The notes under the pieces are model-generated. The model did not search any database, was not told the DNA's origin, and saw only the letters and a list, made by a program, of their open reading frames with translations. Shown one piece after another: positions 42,794 through 54,886 of a stretch of 64,000 bases of DNA (positions within the stretch are counted from its first letter, which is position 1; the number at the start of each line of letters is the position of its first letter). The stretch comes from Polyporus tsugae (lineage: Eukaryota > Basidiomycota > Agaricomycetes > Polyporales > Polyporaceae), in assembly GCA_024305745.1 (NCBI GenBank), contig JAHRBS010000013.1, forward strand, positions 1,612,001 through 1,676,000. The letters are read 5' to 3'. The position numbers were made by a program, and so were the translations under genes.

Positions 42794-45324
42794 ATGGCGC
42801 TCGACTTTGCTCTGGAACATACTCGTGGACTCGAGCCTCAGCACGCCAAGTCTCGGAACCTCCACATGGTCGAAAGCTCAAGATCCTTCATCATTGGACC
42901 CATGCCTACACGGGACTTCCTGTCGCAATTCCTACCGGTGGATCATCCCATTGACAGGGACCCGCTCCTCGCCTGGCATGAAACCGCCTTTCGTGCCGTT
43001 CCTGAACGGGCAGCTACCGTCATGGAGATCCAAGACCCACTGGTATGCTTTCCATCTACTTGTATATGACAGGGTTTTGAACTATGAGATCAGCGTAAAG
43101 CATTGAACAAGACATCGTCACTGAAACATAAGACAAGATGTCCTGGCTTTATCTTCCTCGACGCATCCACGCGGACCCTCTTTCCTCGCAAACTCGGGCA
43201 TATGAAGCCACATATATGCTGTTACCGAAAAGAACACGTGGATATCGTCGAGAAAGCTCAACCATCGTCGCGGATTGACTTCGGATACGCCGAGTCGTTC
43301 GTCGAGATCGCGCCAGATCCCTCTCATGACTTTTTCGTCGACCCACCACCGACCGTTGACCATGGTTCTCATGAATTCCTTGCGCGTTCGGATGATGCCG
43401 ATCTCAACAAGCACCGCGATAGAGCGTTTGGTCAACAGGTTGCCTATGCGACTGAAATCTTTGCTCGCCAACATCGTGTTTGCGTCTTCTCCATTTCCTT
43501 ATCCGGCTCCCACGCCCGATTCATTCGCTGGGACCGTGCTGGATGCGTAGTCTCGAAATCCTTCGACATCCGTACCGATCCAGGGATCCTCTGCGAGTTT
43601 CTAGCTCGCTACTCTCAAACGGACAACATTGGTCGAGGTCACGACATCACCGTTGAACCTGCGTCGCCTGAGCAGGAACAACTCTTCCGGAAAGCCATCG
43701 CGGAGCATGTACACTTTCAGCTTGATTGTGAAGAAGACGTCCTTGAGAAGGCCCTCTCTGAACATTACCAGCCTGGACACGTCACTGTTATGTATGTCCT
43801 GCCCCACTGCAAGGTCGCTTTCGAAGAGACTATCCGCAGGTTCCTCGTGTCTCGCCCAGTGGCGTCGTCTATGAACCTCACGGGTAGGGGCACAAGAGGT
43901 TGGTGGGGCGTGGACCTGTCTACCCGTCAGGTCGTCTTCCTCAAGGACACATGGCGCGTTGGTGATTATCGATACGAGCCTGAGGGAGGAACCCTAGACC
44001 GCATGAATCAGTGCGAGGTTAGGAACATTCCTATCATGCTGTGCCATGGGGACGTCCCAGACTACATCCCCAGCGAAGCTCGTGACTTTACACGTGCGTA
44101 CTTCGCCTTCTACTCTTTCCTCTCAGCTGATGATCATGCAGAGGGAGATATGCAGTGCTCGCTGAGCGACGACCTTTGCTTTGCATCGTGGATATGCAAA
44201 GTAAATGACAAGAAGGTCTCGACGGCGAAGCATTGGCACTACCGCATCGTCCTAGGCACCGTCGGATATGGCCTCCGTCGTTTCTTGGGGACAGATGAGC
44301 TTCTCAATGCCGCATATGACGTCTTCCAAGGCAAGTTCTAGGTGGTCTCAAATTGTAGGCCAAATGACTCACAATACAAACTTAGCAATGAGAGACGCTT
44401 TTAGCAAAATAGCGCATCTTCATAGGGATATCAGCGTCTCGAATGTGATTTTGGTACGGGAACCGGGGCGACATGTGAGGAGGGGCTATCTCATTGATTG
44501 GGATTCCTGTTGTCGTGCCGACGAATCTGGAGAAGCTACCGAAACAGGACGTGCCGTAGGATCAATTCTTGCACGCTGTCTCCGCACCGGCTTTAACTGT
44601 CTCCTTACAGGGAACGTGGCTATTCATGTCACGCCGAATGTTGACTGCAATCGGGCTCACGGGTAAGCAGACGTTGCGAGACGACATAGAGTCCCTGCTC
44701 TACGTCGTACTTTACTGCGCTCTGCTATGGTTACCCCACGAACTGTCTCACGTGAAGCTAAAGGCAACGATCGCGGCGATATTTGAGTACTCGGAGTGGT
44801 CACCAATCATCACCGCGCTCGTCGGAGGGGACGGAAAGCTAGATAACGCGATGACCCGTTTTGGTACTGGGGCGGCGAACTTCGATCCGCCGCTTCAGAA
44901 GTGGTTGGACACGGTCATGGACCACCATGTCCCTATACCGGCGAGTGACCTCAGAGATACATCCCCGTGGTCTGTTGACCAACTCGAGGCATTCTGGGCT
45001 GACTTCCTGCATACGGAAACACTCGACTCCAGTGATAGGACCATTCATGATCATCCCCGTTCTACGACAGACACTCACGAACCCCGAATTGGACTCGACT
45101 CCACTGAGGCCATCGTTCTAGGAAAACGGGCTTCGGAAGAGCGCGATCTCGAGACCAGGAAGCACGAGAGGACGAAACGCCGCAAGGGCAAACAGGCTAC
45201 TACCGAACCCTCGCGGCCCCGGCGTAGTGAGCGACTGGCGGAGAAAGAGAAGCTGAAACAGACACAGAACCCTTCGCCGCCGCCACCTGTCCCCAAACGT
45301 TCTCGCAAGACTCGCCACCGCTAG
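42794..45324 (+). CDS. FunK1-type fungal protein kinase, second tandem copy (spliced)
   Basis: Starts MALDFALEHTRGLEPQHAKS; in-frame ATGs at 42572 and 42716 would add a Ser-rich leader. The order matches copy one: SFIIGPMPTRDFLSQFL, CPGFIFLDASTRTLFPRKLG, ICCYRKEHVDIVEKAQ, YATEIFARQHRVCVFSISLS, RFIRWDRAGCVVSKSFDIR and GTRGWWGVDLSTRQVVFLKD. The long exon ends DVFQ at a GC-AG intron (44331-44385). Next come MRDAFSKIAHLHRDISVSNV (HRD loop), GYLIDWDSCCRADESGEAT, a GTAGGA/ACAG intron, then GTWLFMSRRMLTAIGLTGKQ and DIESLLYVVLYCALLWLP. The C-terminus is very basic (KHERTKRRKGKQ, RRSERLAEKEKLKQ), suggesting nuclear targeting. No lesion was seen. The DFG motif is DWD, as usual for FunK1. Confidence 0.85.
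44331..44385 (+). other. GC-AG intron in the second FunK1 gene
   Basis: The donor AAG/GCAAGT and acceptor ACTTAG leave a 55-nt intron that joins DVFQ to AMRDAF in frame. Without it the first exon stops at TAG (44339-44341). GCAAGT is the known consensus for the rare GC donors. Confidence 0.75.
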
Positions 45325-46114
45325 ATGCACCTGCTTGATTACCAATCTGTGGGCCCTTTCTCTGTAGGGTCTATACTACTAGTCGCTTTCTAGTCGCCGT
45401 TCTGCCTTCGCTATGCGCTTTGTTTTGCTCTGCATCCCTCGCTTTCATCTTCGCTTTCATACGCAATCCTATCTTTGCTGTGCTGAGGATAGTTACCCGT
45501 CTAGTACGGATTTGCTCAAAGGTGCCTAATCACTACACTGGGGCGGGATATCCCCTTGTCGGTCGCCCCTGATAACGGCCGAGACGGTCTCCATCATCTT
45601 CCTTCGCGCATGTGGTCGTTCCGATGTACTGTATACGTCTTGGCCATGTCTTCCGGATTGTTCATGCATTGACGTTATATCACATACGCCTGCCTTTATA
45701 CTTCAATAGATGTAGTTTCCTATGCCGCTTCCGGCTCCGCTCCGTTCCCTACGACGCGGACCTCACAGTATGTAAACAGTCAAGGGAGGCAACCTGCACC
45801 GACTACGGGCTCGTTCCCATGGGCAACACAACCCCATTAGAACGTTATGGTACTGTAACATGTTACGGAGTACCGTCCTAACCTCCTACAAGTAAACCAA
45901 AATATCATCGTCGTGTCATGAAGTCGTGAGTAGTCATCAAGAAGACATAGCGCGTCGAGCGCATGGTATCCAGGGTGCAGATGATAGCGTTTGACAAGCA
46001 AATAGAGGAGCGTGTAGAGATACAGTGTGAGCGTGAACGTGGCGGAAAGGAGAAAGGAGAGCAATATCGAAGCTGAGAGCCAAGACGGGGGAGGTAGTGC
46101 TCCAAGCGACAGCC
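45325..46114. other. Convergent intergenic region
   Basis: 3' flanks of the kinase (+) and the GH30 gene (-). On the minus strand, 46100-45900 encodes a hydrophobic stretch ASILLSFLLSATFTLTLYLY immediately beyond the GH30 stop (see findings). Confidence 0.5.
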
Positions 46115-49006
46115 TCACAGGTGCCTGCGGAACCTGAACAGCCGGGTCTGCTCGTCCACGTTCTCGGTATACTTCACATCGTCCTCGTCGAACTCGGCGT
46201 CGGCGTCGGCGTCGACCTTGACCGCAGCGTCGCTCTTGCTCTCCGGGTCCGCGGGCTTGAACACGACGCTCTCGGTAGAGTTGCCGAACGCGGCCGTCGC
46301 GTTGACGAAGTCCCCGTTGAACGAGTTGCCCTCGTTGGGCGCGTACCACCAGAGCGTCGTGACGCCGACGGGGAACGTGTACGTCGCCTGCATGTCGCGG
46401 AACTCGATCGTCGTCTGCACCGGCGTGGGATCCCACGACCCGTTCGGCTCGTCGTCCCTGCATATAAATAGCGATGAGCACCGACGTGCGCCACGGAGAG
46501 GGGGGGGAAGAGATGAGCAGAAACGCACCAGTTGACCACAACGAGGCTGTAGCGCAGCCAGTCTGCAGAATTGACACGGCCGGTCACGTACGCGCCGACG
46601 CGGAGGGCCCAGTTGAGGGTGCCGCCGAGGCTGACGCCGATGCGCTTGCCCCACGGGCCGCCGACGTCGCGGGGAAGGATCGCCTTCGAGGCGTGGCCCA
46701 TTGAGTAGACTGTGCATGGGAGTGTGAAGGTGAGCGTCGAATCTAATTTGAATAGGCGAAGGCAATGCAGGAGGAACAGAAGGTTGGGGGAAGACCGGGG
46801 AGAGAAGTGAAGACGCACACTCCTGGTTCACGCTCCAGCTCCCGTCGCTGTTGACAGTCACAACCGGGCGGCAGGGTGTGCCGCACGAGTTCGCCCCAGG
46901 GAACATCGGACTGCCGTTCCCGTCAAGGGCGAGGTTCCACATCAGGCCGTTGTGGGAGTTGTGCTCTATGGACCCGATGAAGCTGTGTCGCACGTCAAGA
47001 ATCAGGCACGAAACGTCGAAATCAGACCCAATCTGAGATGCACGACATGCCGCGGCGGACTCACAGGTTATCCATATACCACTGTGACAAGGAATAGGAA
47101 GGGTTAGTCAACCCTCTCGCGGGAAGAGAAACGATGAATGTGAGAAAGGACGGACCTTGATGTCGCTCCACCAGTCAGTGCCCTGAGTGCCGGAGCATTC
47201 TGTGAAGTAGATCTCCTTCTGGGGGTACGCAGTGTGGAACGTGTCTTGCTCGCTCACGGAACCAGAGTAGCAGTGGAATGCAACGCCAGCGAAAGCGTTC
47301 GGGGCGTCTTCCATCTACGAAAGCAGCAACGTCAGTACTTCCGTGCTAAGAGTGGGCGTACTTCACCAGCAGCATCTCGAATGAAACGCCAAACATACCA
47401 AAGTAATGGGGTATCCTGCAGCATCGCCCCAGTTGTGATCGTATCCAATGATCTTCGTGGCGGAGAAACCATTGTTGTCCATGAGTGAGCGTAGCACAAT
47501 GCCGATCGCCGCCTCCTGAGACGCTGAGACTGTGCAACTTGGGTACGTAGGGTTGCTGTTTTCAGGCTCATTCTGCAAAGGGTGTGCACACAGTTAGCAT
47601 CCCGTCAAATATGAAAGATAGCTTTGTTCGGCACGGCCCCTAGTGCTGAGCTGCGAGGCCGACGAACCTGGATGCTGATAGCGTAGACCGAAATACCCTT
47701 GCTTTGGTAGCCTTGCAGGGCCTTGAGCAGGTAGTTGGCATCTGCATGAATCACGGTCCAAGACGATCATTGAACGTTAACCGCATGTGCTCGCGGCGTG
47801 CATGGTAGCTTTCCAAAACAAGACTGCACTCACAAACGGTGGTGTAACCCGATAGGAAGTTCCCGCCGTTCATCGTTCCGGAATCCTTCATCCATCCTGG
47901 CTGTATTCATGCATGTTACGCAAACGTCAGTCCCGATACAGGCCCAGACGTGTTGTGCCTGGAGACGCACGGGCGACCATGGGAGGATATGGATCCGAAG
48001 GACGTTATTTATACTTCGGATGTCGTTGAGGACGGAATAAAGATAGGAAGGGGCCGTGCCGATGTTAAAGTTAGACAAGGACGTATCGCCGCTCGTGTCA
48101 TCGAAACTGTAAACTGCATGCATGCATGACAACGTGGTTTGCGTAAGTGACCCATCGATGACGCACACATTGAACCGACAGCCGCGTGCTGCATAGGCGC
48201 AGAGCGGCGTGTGACGCAAAAAATACCTGATATACTCACGGCTAGCCGAAAAGTCGGAAGCCCCAAGGGGGATGCGCAGGTAGGAAAAGCCCGCGGAATT
48301 CGCACCGTCCGTTGCTGGAGAGCACAGGGGTGGGAGTGCGAAGCCATCGGAGGTGGCGAAGCAACGGAGGCGAAGTAAAGTTAGCATGGTGTCGTCTCCG
48401 GGAGCAATACCCCATGCCCAAAGGAAGCACTCACGGTCGAAGAGGTAGTCGAGCAGACTCCAGTAGTTGGCCGAGTTCTTGCTCTGCACATGTGACCGAA
48501 ATGGATCAGTCTCCGCGTTCGGCCCCGCATATCTCCACAGGTGCACTTGCCTTGAGGTTGTTGAGGATCAGCGCAGAAGAGTCGGCTGGAGCATGAGGGA
48601 ACATCAGCGGGCGCAGTCAGATGACGCAATATACGCCGCCTCGCGCTCCCTCGCGAGGGCCGCCGTAGTAGCGAGGAAGCATGGCAACGCGACGTACTCA
48701 GGCTAGCGCCGAAACCCCATACGGACTGGTAAGTGGAAGTGTCGGTGATAACGATATCCGCGTCACCGATGGCCCCCGGGGAGACGAAGGTGATTGGGTT
48801 CGGGGAGAGGTTCGTATATGTGAACAGGTCGGACCTGTCCCACGTCGTTGACCACTAGAAAGCTGAAAGTTAGCTCAGGTTCCGAGAGCAAGATCGACGT
48901 CGCGCGGATGAAATGGAGAAGCAGGCATGCTCACAATGTCGTAGATTTGCTGACCCAAGATGGGGACCGCGAAGGTCAGAACCAACGAGAAGGCGGTGGG
49001 GCGCAT
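46115..49006 (-). CDS. GH30 glucan endo-1,6-beta-glucosidase, secreted (spliced)
   Basis: Starts MRPTAFSLVLTFAVPILGQQ (signal peptide). Blocks follow in order: WSTTWDRSDLF-like VVNDWDRSDLFTYTNLSP, DTSTYQSVWGFGAS, ANSAGFSYLRIPLGASDFSA, VYSFDDTSGDTSLSNFNI, LNDIRSINNVLRIHILPWSP, QNEPENSNPTYPSC (acid/base Glu in NEP), KIIGYDHNWGDAAGYPITL, FAGVAFHCYSGSVSEQDTFH with EIYFTECSGTQGTDWWSDI (nucleophile Glu in TECSG), NGLMWNLALDGNGSPMFPGA and YSMGHASKAILPRD. This is the fungal GH30 subfamily that hydrolyses beta-1,6-glucan, used in wall remodelling or attack on other fungi. There are at least ten introns. After the beta-sandwich the protein carries an acidic tail (VKVDADADAEFDEDDVKYTE) not usual for the family. 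TGA at 46115-46117. Confidence 0.9.
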
Positions 49007-50176
49007 CTCGGGACCTCCACGAGTTACAATTTTCGGTATGGATGGCTGGCGGGTTCGAAGGAACTCGCTAGGCCGCGAGGGGCGGGATTGGCAGGGGGGC
49101 TGCGGAGGTGAGCACTGGTGATAGACGAAAACGGGAGGGAGACTTATATAGGCCGTGTATCGAAGTCGCGGAAGCCATCCGAAGGAACAAAATAAAACGA
49201 ACAGCCCAGTCCGAGGTTGTGACGGATATCCACGCCGCCGCCTAATAAGTCTATGCACAAGCACCCCAATAAATAATCGGTCCCTGCCAGTCAGCGTGCT
49301 TCTAACGTGTCTGTGCCAGTCAGATAGACGCAACGCTCTGATTCGAATTAATGATGAACACTCTCCACCCCATCTAAATCTTCCCCTCCGTGGCCCGCGG
49401 GGGCAGACAAGGTCACACGGGAGCTCTGTGACCAAGAGGGCCCCATATGTGATGTACAATAATGTGCATGGGCGTTCACGTTCACGACCGAATGTTCTTT
49501 CAAGTACCATGTTTCCATGCGGTGGATCGCCACGGCCCAGATCCGGCTTGGCCCCGATCATGGACGATCGCTCTTGGTCAAGCGGAAGCGAACAAGTACG
49601 CCGGACGAGACAGCCTCGTCTCCCTCTCTTTCAGCTGCGCTCCCACGTGAGAGTCAAATAAAAAGCAAAGAAGACCACTAGAAGGCAGTCCGGGTACCTG
49701 GACATGCGCAGCGACGACACCTGAGCACCAGGACGAGGCCACCAGGCCCAACAATCTCCGGATATAGCTTCCTCTGCCACCACAAATTGGTAGACGTTCG
49801 AACAAGAGCTGCAGCCATCGTCGGGCGCCACGACGTCCAATAAGCCGGCACCGCCAGACTCGCCACGCGAGCAAGCTTCGAACCGCGCTTGTCTTTTCCG
49901 GTATCCACGTCGAGAGGCAGAGAGTTGTGCTCACCGGTATCGTCCCCTCGCCCACCGCTACCCCGCACAACAACTCAAATCCGGTCCAGATCGTCCATTT
50001 AACTTGCAATCGTATGCTACAACATCACAAGGGCGGATCCTGACACATGATTCGTTCGAGAGAACTTGTCCATGTATTCTTCAGGTCGTCCGCGGTAGTC
50101 TTCGTCCGGCGTCCAGGTCTAGACTGTTCGTCCCCATCTTGATCAGACTTGATATGCGTACAGGATCTTCGGGTCG
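49007..50176. other. Intergenic, no recognised gene
   Basis: GH30 promoter at the left and arrestin 3' flank at the right. Frames such as 49578-50009 (minus) have no similarity I recognise. Confidence 0.4.
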
Positions 50177-51943
50177 CTAATAAGCGTAGGCCAGATCTGG
50201 CGGGGTCGGGGGCGCGGACCAATCGTCCACGACGGCGCTCGTCATGCCGTCGACTGACCACGGGTCCGTGGTCAGACGGATGGGGATGACCAAGCGCATC
50301 TCCTTGAACGGCGCCTTCGACGGCTCGGGCGGGTGCATCGTAAACTCAAGGAAATCCTACCACGATAGAAGATGAGCATCACAAGCTGCGAGGTGAAGCG
50401 TGTGGATCTCCGTACCCTGACAATGAGGCCGCCGGCCTTGAAGCTTCCCACCTTGACATCCTTGTCCAGGTAAATCTCGCCGTTGAAGCAGAGCCATTCG
50501 TGGCCGTCACCCTATCGACGCCGCAAGATCAGCCACCACTCCCGAAAGGTACCTCCTCTCGAGATCCTCATCGGCACGTTCGCCCTAACGGAGATGTCGG
50601 ACTCACAGCATGTTTGAAGTCGCCCTCGCCGATCGTGTCCACCCTCCATATATCCGTCTTCGTTCCCAGAACAAGTTCGTTCCTGATCACACCGGAGTCC
50701 TTTCAGCACCGCAAGCACGAAAAGGGCATAGCCGAAAGAAACATCCGTACCGGACGTCCACCGTGGACTGCCTGCGGACGCACAGGCGTGTGAATTGCTT
50801 GTTCGGTGCCAGGATCGTCGCCGTCGGCCCATAAGGCATGAACGCGGCCAAGGAGAACGCCGACGAGCAGAACATGACGTGAAACGGGATCGCCTGCGTG
50901 ATGCTGAATACCCGTGACGTGGGCAGGTACAGCTACACCCACGGAGGCTCAGAAAAGGTGCCACAGCGCTGTGCTCGGGAATTGCACGCACCTCGCAGAC
51001 GACGTCCTTGCCACCAGCCTGACGCGTCCTCATCACCGACTCGTGGCGATTCCACTCCGGATTCGGGATGAACTTGAAGGTGTCAGATGACTGGCGCATC
51101 GGCGCAGGAAGCGGCACGCTCGGCCGTGAACGCGGGTGGTAGATGAACGGAGTCGAGACGTTCCTACAACCAAGGGTCAGTCAACCGCAGACAGTTCTCA
51201 ATAAGGAGTGCCACCACTAACCCATTGCCGATCCGCAGGAGAGACGCCTTACCCTTCACCACCGACACGCTCACCGTATATTCGATGGTTGCGTTAAAGC
51301 CAGGGACACCGGACAGATGGACGTCATGCGTGGGTGGTAGTGGCTGAAAGCGGCGTATTCGCTGGTGAGGATCGTTATAGCTCCAGGAACGCGCATACAT
51401 GCACTCACGTAAGTGTCTTTGCCATCCGAGAATGTCGTCGGGAGCTTCAAGCCGAACTCAAGCGTGCTCGGACATGGCTCCGTATCCGCGTCCTTGCCCC
51501 ATAGCGTGACCGTGTCCAAACACAGCTTGTAAGTCGTCGTTCCACCCTCCCCGACCTCCCTCAGAATCAGACTGCCCTCGATCTACCAACGCCAAGTCCC
51601 AAAAAGAGGGGTTGGAATAGAGATCGGCGATCGTCCTCACCCGTCCACAGTAGCATGCAACACGCACCTTCACGTCAACCGCGATGACCCCCTCCACCTT
51701 CGACAGGGTGACAGCGCCGTCGACGGTGGCGCCGCATCCATACATAGGCAAGCTGACGTTGTCCTCTTGAGCGTAGAGACGGAGGCTCACATTCTTCGAT
51801 TGCTTCACGAAGCTCCCTGCGGGCCGTTGGGCGGGGCGGTTCAGGGCGAGGCGCTGCTCGTACGCGTGCGGCTCAGCCGAGTAGGACGGCGTGTGGGCGA
51901 AGGGCGGCTGCGCAACGTAGCTCGGCAGACTCGTTGTGGACAT
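50177..51943 (-). CDS. Arrestin-like protein 1 (spliced)
   Basis: Starts MSTTSLPSYVAQPPFAHTPS, a short Pro/Tyr/Ser leader, then SKNVSLRLYAQEDNVSLPMY with GATVDGAVTLSKVEGVIAVD, the first strands of the arrestin N-domain. IEGSLILREVGEGGTTTYKL, LCLDTVTLWGKDADTEPCPS, LEFGLKLPTTFSD, LPPTHDVHLSGVPGFNATIE with YTVSVSVVKGK, and STPFIYHPRSRPSVPLP follow. The C-domain has ITQAIPFHVMFCSSAFSLAA, NELVLGTKTDIWRVDTIGEG and GGLIVRDFLEFTMHPPEPSK, ending DDWSAPPTPPDLAYAY. Stop TAG at 50177-50179. Fungal arrestin-like proteins recruit Rsp5-type ubiquitin ligases to membrane proteins; I did not find a clear PPxY motif here. It has a tandem paralogue upstream at 53061-54886. There are many short introns. Confidence 0.82.
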
Positions 51944-53060
51944 CGTGTTTCAGCTAGCTGAGGCAGGAGCGGAAGTAGGAGGTGTATGTTGAGTGGATTC
52001 CTCCTTTACGACGAGCGTTGAGGCAGAGGGGGGCGATGCGGGGACAAGGAAGTCGCAGGATTGCGGAGGCTGTGACTAAGACTTCGCCGTGGTGAGTTGC
52101 GCGTGGTGGAGGACTGGATTAGCAGAGTGGTCTGACACCGACTTGCGACCGGGCGAGACCGTGAAGACTGGGAGGGTGTGGGGCCGTCTCGGGACCCGAT
52201 GGAATATGTTTGTGACCAACCAGTGAGCAGCGGTGGCATCTTCGAACGCTCGCTATCCCACCGTCGCTGTGGCGTGGCCTCGGCCTTGCCTTGGAGTTCT
52301 GACAACTCCGAGAGTCCGAGTCCGACAAGCGTCCGTCCAGAGATGGAACCGGGATGCAGCGACGTCGACAACTTCAAGCCTGCCTATGCCCGCTGATCGG
52401 ACGTTGGTCGTCCTCGGGATCAACAAAGATACGTCCGGACTAGAAGTTGTTAACTGGGCTGTAGGAATCCATGCCTATCCCGGTAGACCGACCGCGTGCA
52501 TATCAGACACAGAAGCTAAAGCACAGGGGAGACCATCATATGAAGAAAGGGAGCACATGGACGACCGTAGGAACAACGAGACGAGAGTCGCGCACGCTGC
52601 GGCCGCTCCGTGGTATTTTAACGCTCGTTCTCTCGCAGTGCTGCGCGTACATCCATGCTTCCACTCTCACACATTTTAAGTAAGTACAATCGATGCAGTA
52701 CAACACATTTGGTCAGCGATACAATTGCGCGGGTAGATACAGAATGTCTCCAGAGAGTTCGAGATGTAATAAGATTAAGGGAGAGATAGGTCGCATGATT
52801 GGCTGTGTCGGGCCTGTGGCACGGCCCGCGACACCTGTCATGAATCATAAATATGTACCTTGCCCCGGAGGTACTGTGCACCGACATTGCGACAATGTTA
52901 GAACTACTTGCTGCGGAAGGCGCAGCGACGTCGTGACCCAGACTTTATCTTATGTTTGAAACTGGGATGCCGGCGCGGGAGTTGGCCGAGTCCGACGTCA
53001 AGACTATGGGTATGGTCTCGTTCAGCGGAAGATACTGCGACCTGAGAGGAGGCGGGGGTT
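51944..53060. other. Spacer between the two arrestin-like genes
   Basis: Contains the promoter of arrestin-like 1 and the 3' flank of arrestin-like 2. Frames are short and unrecognised. Confidence 0.4.
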
Positions 53061-54886
53061 CTATCGAGAGAACAACACTGTCCTGTCACCCAGCGAGATG
53101 TCATCAGTATTGCTGTACTCATGGATAGTCGTTTCCAGATGCGCTGTCGGATTGCCTCGAAGGGCAGACCAGGATATTCCAGGAGAACCAACATACCCCA
53201 GAGTTGATCCAGCGGTCGATAAAGAACGGAACGGGGAAATGGAGCATCCCAATATCACGGACTGAGAACTCACCACAACCTTCAACCCATTAACCTCGAA
53301 CCCCCCACTGAACCCCTCCTCGCCGGGCGGGATGACGATCGCGCCGGACCACACGACAGACTTCGCCCGCTTGCTCGCGCTGTGCACGATGCCCTGTCCA
53401 ATCGCGTGCGAGCTGTGCATCGAAGCCTTATCCTTCTCCGACCGCGGCTTCCCCGACGTGGACGAGGAATGGGAAACATCGCTCCGCGTGAACAGATCGC
53501 GGACAGCCTCGATCTGCCGCCCGCTCCTTGACTGCGATTGTGTTGGCGATTCGACGGCGAGACCGAGCCCCACGCTGCCCGCGTCGACGATGGTCGTGCG
53601 GTGCACCCTGATCTTGAGCGGGCACTTGTGCGCGGCCTTGCGCGACGATATGTGGGTTTGCACAGATTCGAAGGACGCATAGGACGGCGAGCCGGAAATG
53701 GGGAGAAATGACGAGGGCATAGGGCGATACTCCGCGAAGGGCTCCAGTGTGCGCTCATCCGCGAATAGGGTGATGTGGAAGGGGATTGGTTCTAGTTGGC
53801 AACATACTGATGAGGACGGTAGGTACACCTGCACAACATCGGGTTCACGTCCGTCGTGTCAACCTGTCAATTAGGAGCGTTAAGAGCGAGAGCTAAACAG
53901 AAGTACCCACATGAACCTTTATCCCAGGCACGTCCTCTTTCCGCGCCTTCATCTTGAACGTCCATAGCGTGTGTGGACACGGCGGCGTCTCCGTTCTGTG
54001 CCGGCTACAAGGGAATGGTGGGGCCAGGGTCGGCCGTGTTCGGTGGGAGTAGCGGAACGGGACGCGTATGCTATATGCGCGCGGGAGGGTAGAATAAGGG
54101 AGGTCGAACCCCACAGCACGATCAGCACCGCCCACGGAAGGTATTGGTACGCCGGAACAGACCCACTTGCTCACGCCGCGCCACAACGTCGACGGCTCCC
54201 GCAGTAGGGTGAGATTGACGACTACGGCGTACGCGATTTGAACCGAGAACCCTGGAATGCCATGGAGGTCCGCCGAGTAGCTTGGGGGTAGTGGGTAGTC
54301 TTTGCCGACCGACGAGTCGCGGTAGCTGCTGGGGATGGTATAGCGAAATGAGGCTCTGGGGGGAAACGAGCTTGAAGCCGAAGCCGACCAGGAGTATATC
54401 TTCGTGTTAATCGTCTTCACGCTGACCGAACCGCCTCCCCCAACCTCTTCAACGTGAATTCTCCCTTCAATCTAATGAAAGTTGAGCATAGTCTTGTAGT
54501 CGGATTGCATAGCAACGTACCTTGACATCGACCGCAAGCACTCCAGTTGGACGAGCGATGGCGAGGATGCCCTCAATGGTGTCTCCGTTGGCGTAACGCG
54601 GGACGCACGTGCCTTCCCGCTGTCCGCTCAGCAACAACGTGAGCTTGCTCGAATGCTTGACGTAATGTCCACATGTGTTGCTTCTTCTGGACGGAGATGG
54701 TGTAATGGGACCTTTCGCCACCAGGTCAGCCTGAGAGACGGAAACTGGCAGAGGTGGCAGAGGTGGCCGTTCATCGTCGATGAGCCGTTGTTTGCTTGGT
54801 GACAGGACATTACCCCCCGACGGAATAGACTTGGAATGCAAAGGAAGGAATGAAGGGGTCCGAGGATAGGCGAATGGATGGAGCAT
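53061..54886 (-). CDS. Arrestin-like protein 2 (spliced)
   Basis: Starts MLHPFAYPRTPSFLPLHSKS followed by a Pro/Ser leader and KHSSKLTLLLSGQREGTCVP, YANGDTIEGILAIARPTGVL and AVDVKVR. The next exon is IEGRIHVEEVGGGGSVSVKT, KDYPLPPSYSADLHGIPGFS and VQIAYAVVVNLTLLREPSTL, then LPYSTLPRAYSIRVPFRYSH, TETPPCPHTLWTFKMKARKE and DVPGIK. After an intron the C-domain has LEPIPFHITLFADERTLEPF, AAHKCPLKIRVHRTTIVDAG and SGAIVIPPGEEGFSGGFEVN with GLKVV and a GTGAGT-like donor. The block order is the same as in the neighbour at 50177-51943, and both have the IEG, DLHG/PGF and IPFH motifs, so they are tandem duplicates. The 3' exon after GLKVV is uncertain; the stop given (53061) assumes read-through. Confidence 0.75.

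Noticed and set aside
49578..50009. 143-codon minus-strand frame between GH30 and arrestin genes
   Set aside because: Cys/Trp/Leu-rich but without any recognised family or splice continuity.
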